Of a DNA stretch of 35,000 bases, positions 33,750-35,000 are shown in pieces. Position 1 is the stretch's first letter. Each line of letters starts with the position of its first letter. The position numbers and the translations under genes are program-made. Origin of the DNA: Tubiluchus corallicola (lineage: Eukaryota > Priapulida > Priapulimorpha > Priapulimorphida > Tubiluchidae); assembly GCA_030141605.1 (NCBI GenBank), contig JAQGDQ010001177.1, positions 1 through 35,000 on the forward strand. Reading direction: 5' to 3'. A model generated the notes under the pieces. The model was not told the origin of the DNA. It worked only from the letters and a program-made list of their open reading frames with translations, and made no database searches.

Positions 33750-34260
33750 GAACGTCAAATGTCGTTGGTCAGATTTAAGATCGCAGTTAAGACAGAGACT
33801 TGTTAAAGGTCACAGGTCAGATTTCAAGATCACACACCTAAAAAGTTGGGGCTGCGTGCAAAAGGTCAAAGGTCAGATTTCGAGTTCGCACACCCAAAAA
33901 AGTTGTTGCACGTAGCAAAGGTTAGACGCCAGATTTCAAGGTCACACACCTAAAAAGTTGAGGCTGCGTGCCAAAGGTCAAAGGTCAGATTTCAAGGTCA
34001 CACATCCAAAAATTTCAGACTACATAGCGAAGGTCACAAATTAGAATTGAAGGTCACACACCAAAAAGTTGAGAATACGTAGCGAAGGTCATAGGTCATG
34101 TTTTAAGATTACACACCCAAAAAGTTAAGAATACGTAGCGAAGGTCACAGGTCAGATCTAAAGGTCACACAGAAAACTGTAGCTACGTAGCGAAGGTCGC
34201 AAGTCAGATATAAAATTCACAATAATACGTGTCAAAGATCAAAGGTCACCTAATAGAGTT
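33750..34260 (+). repeat. 56-bp tandem array of nuclear-receptor-like DR1 motifs, about nine units
   Basis: Units are about 56 bp apart. Five carry an exact direct repeat of AGGTCA with a 1-bp spacer: 33807-33819, 33863-33875, 33975-33987, 34086-34098 and 34142-34154. Decayed versions are at 33919, 34031, 34194 and 34236. A second half-site per unit reads TCAAGGTCA (33936-33944 and 33992-34000) or AGGTCA (34051, 34162). Between them lie CACACACC and AAAAAGTTG. DR1 is the known site of HNF4, RXR and COUP-TF type receptors, and TCAAGGTCA that of ERR and FTZ-F1/SF-1 type monomers. Binding in vivo is not shown. Confidence 0.85.
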
Positions 34261-34480
34261 GAACTACATATTGTAGGTCAATCTCTAGCGAGAGTTTGAA
34301 ACTGTCATAAATGTTTGGTAACGTGACTCGTTCAGGAGAGATTTTTATGTGGAACAAAAAGCTTTAAAAACTAATAAAACTCTTAACGGATGGCTTTACA
34401 TTCTTGATAACGTTCATTGCTTACCGTTACTGCCCATAAAGTTTGTAAATAAAAAACTATAAAAGCAGCTAATGTCAAAT

Positions 34481-34546
34481 TTAAAGGAGAAGTACCTCTC
34501 AAAAAACTTTCTATACAATGTTATAATACCTAGCATTTTCCTTTAA
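34481..34546. mobile_element. Tiny TTAA-flanked element, 58 bp
   Basis: TTAA (34481-34484) precedes AGGAGAAGTACCTCTC. The other end, AGCATTTTCCT, is followed by TTAA (34543-34546). Read inward both ends start TTAAAGGRR. The left end itself contains the small palindrome GAGAAGTACCTCTC. It could be a minimal internally deleted MITE or a chance pairing. Confidence 0.4.
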
Positions 34547-34637
34547 GCGTTTGTTTGAAAGACATATTTCCTAAATTTCTGCAAAACTTTTAAGAAAATT
34601 CTTAATAACTTAAAATGTTTGCGCCAACTGGTGTAAT

Positions 34638-35000
34638 GTGGTTGGTTGGTTGGCATCCTTCTGTCTCGGAAGGCAATGGAGCGTGCGCCAAGAGAGTCAG
34701 TTATTAATCACATTGATGGAGCTGCAGCGTCGACTGTGGCTGAGCAGTGCGATCCTTGAACGTCTCCAGGGCGCACGCCTGGGCAAGCTGTATGGAGATC
34801 CTGAGTTGCCCAGACAACAGGAACCCCCTCTCTTCCTCCCTGGTGTAGTCCAAAGGAAAGCGGAGCGATACATTTGGCACCAGGTTGGCTGCAGGAGCTG
34901 CCGGAGTCAGTGAGCATGCTGCACTGGTCCACCTTTGGGGCTCCACTCCTGATTTGGAAGGTTACTCCTCTACACATGGCTGTTGGGTCACTTGACCTCC
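34638..35000 (-). mobile_element. 5S-linked SINE-like retroelement body, second copy, cut by the window end
   Basis: Collinear with 27573-27920, with few substitutions and a 9-10-bp insertion near 34870. The 5S head would lie beyond 35000. Flanking DNA differs from the first copy (GTGTAATGTGG before the shared GTTGGTTGGCATCC), so the two are independent insertions. The open frames of 80 to 91 codons differ from those of the first copy at their ends and are not credible genes. Confidence 0.75.

Overview
The window looks like gene-poor, repeat-rich DNA from an animal nuclear genome. Coding sequence is nearly absent and a spliceosomal acceptor precedes the one plausible exon. There are pieces of non-LTR retrotransposons, TTAA-flanked MITEs, a 5S rRNA-headed retroelement and roughly 12 kb of micro- and minisatellites (about a third of the window, counted by eye). 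The mix would suit a marine invertebrate such as a mollusc, but nothing here fixes the taxon.

Layout. 1-1462: two minisatellites (28-bp and 54-bp units), the second ending about 14 bp before the acceptor of an acidic terminal exon (1477-1605, + strand). That exon is the only host gene segment I can support. 1606-4250: its probable 3' flank, with a hAT-like MITE and a TTAA MITE (family A). 4329-5136: a very long CT tract. 5440-6302: a TIR element (family B) interrupted by a family A MITE and by a 178-bp 5'-truncated LINE. 6543-7090: a larger LINE 3' fragment. 7317-9755: CA, GTT and CAT/CGT microsatellites around a second, uninterrupted family B copy. 9946-13158: families A, C and D, with a 134-bp satellite. 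13612-16794: about 44 units of a 72-bp satellite. 17774-22147: more minisatellites, a further family D copy and tRNA-like SINE pieces. 22409-25804: family B, two partial family A copies, a Tigger/pogo-like end and a composite C/D element with eight 72-bp repeats. 26311-29700: a pentanucleotide mosaic, a 92-bp array, a 5S-derived retroelement and a large GA/CT inverted repeat. 30462-33377: three LINE 3' ends, one nested in a family A MITE, and a CAT/CGT microsatellite. 33750-34260: a 56-bp array built on nuclear-receptor DR1 motifs. 34638-35000: a second copy of the 5S-linked retroelement body, cut by the window end.

The best leads are four. (1) TTAA MITEs whose ends match the TTAAAGGRR signature known from T2/Kolobok elements, with two paralogous empty sites inside the window. 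(2) Two satellites whose repeat units each carry a copy of such an end. (3) The DR1 array. (4) The 5S-headed SINE-like element. Long open frames elsewhere come from microsatellites or minisatellites and are not genes.
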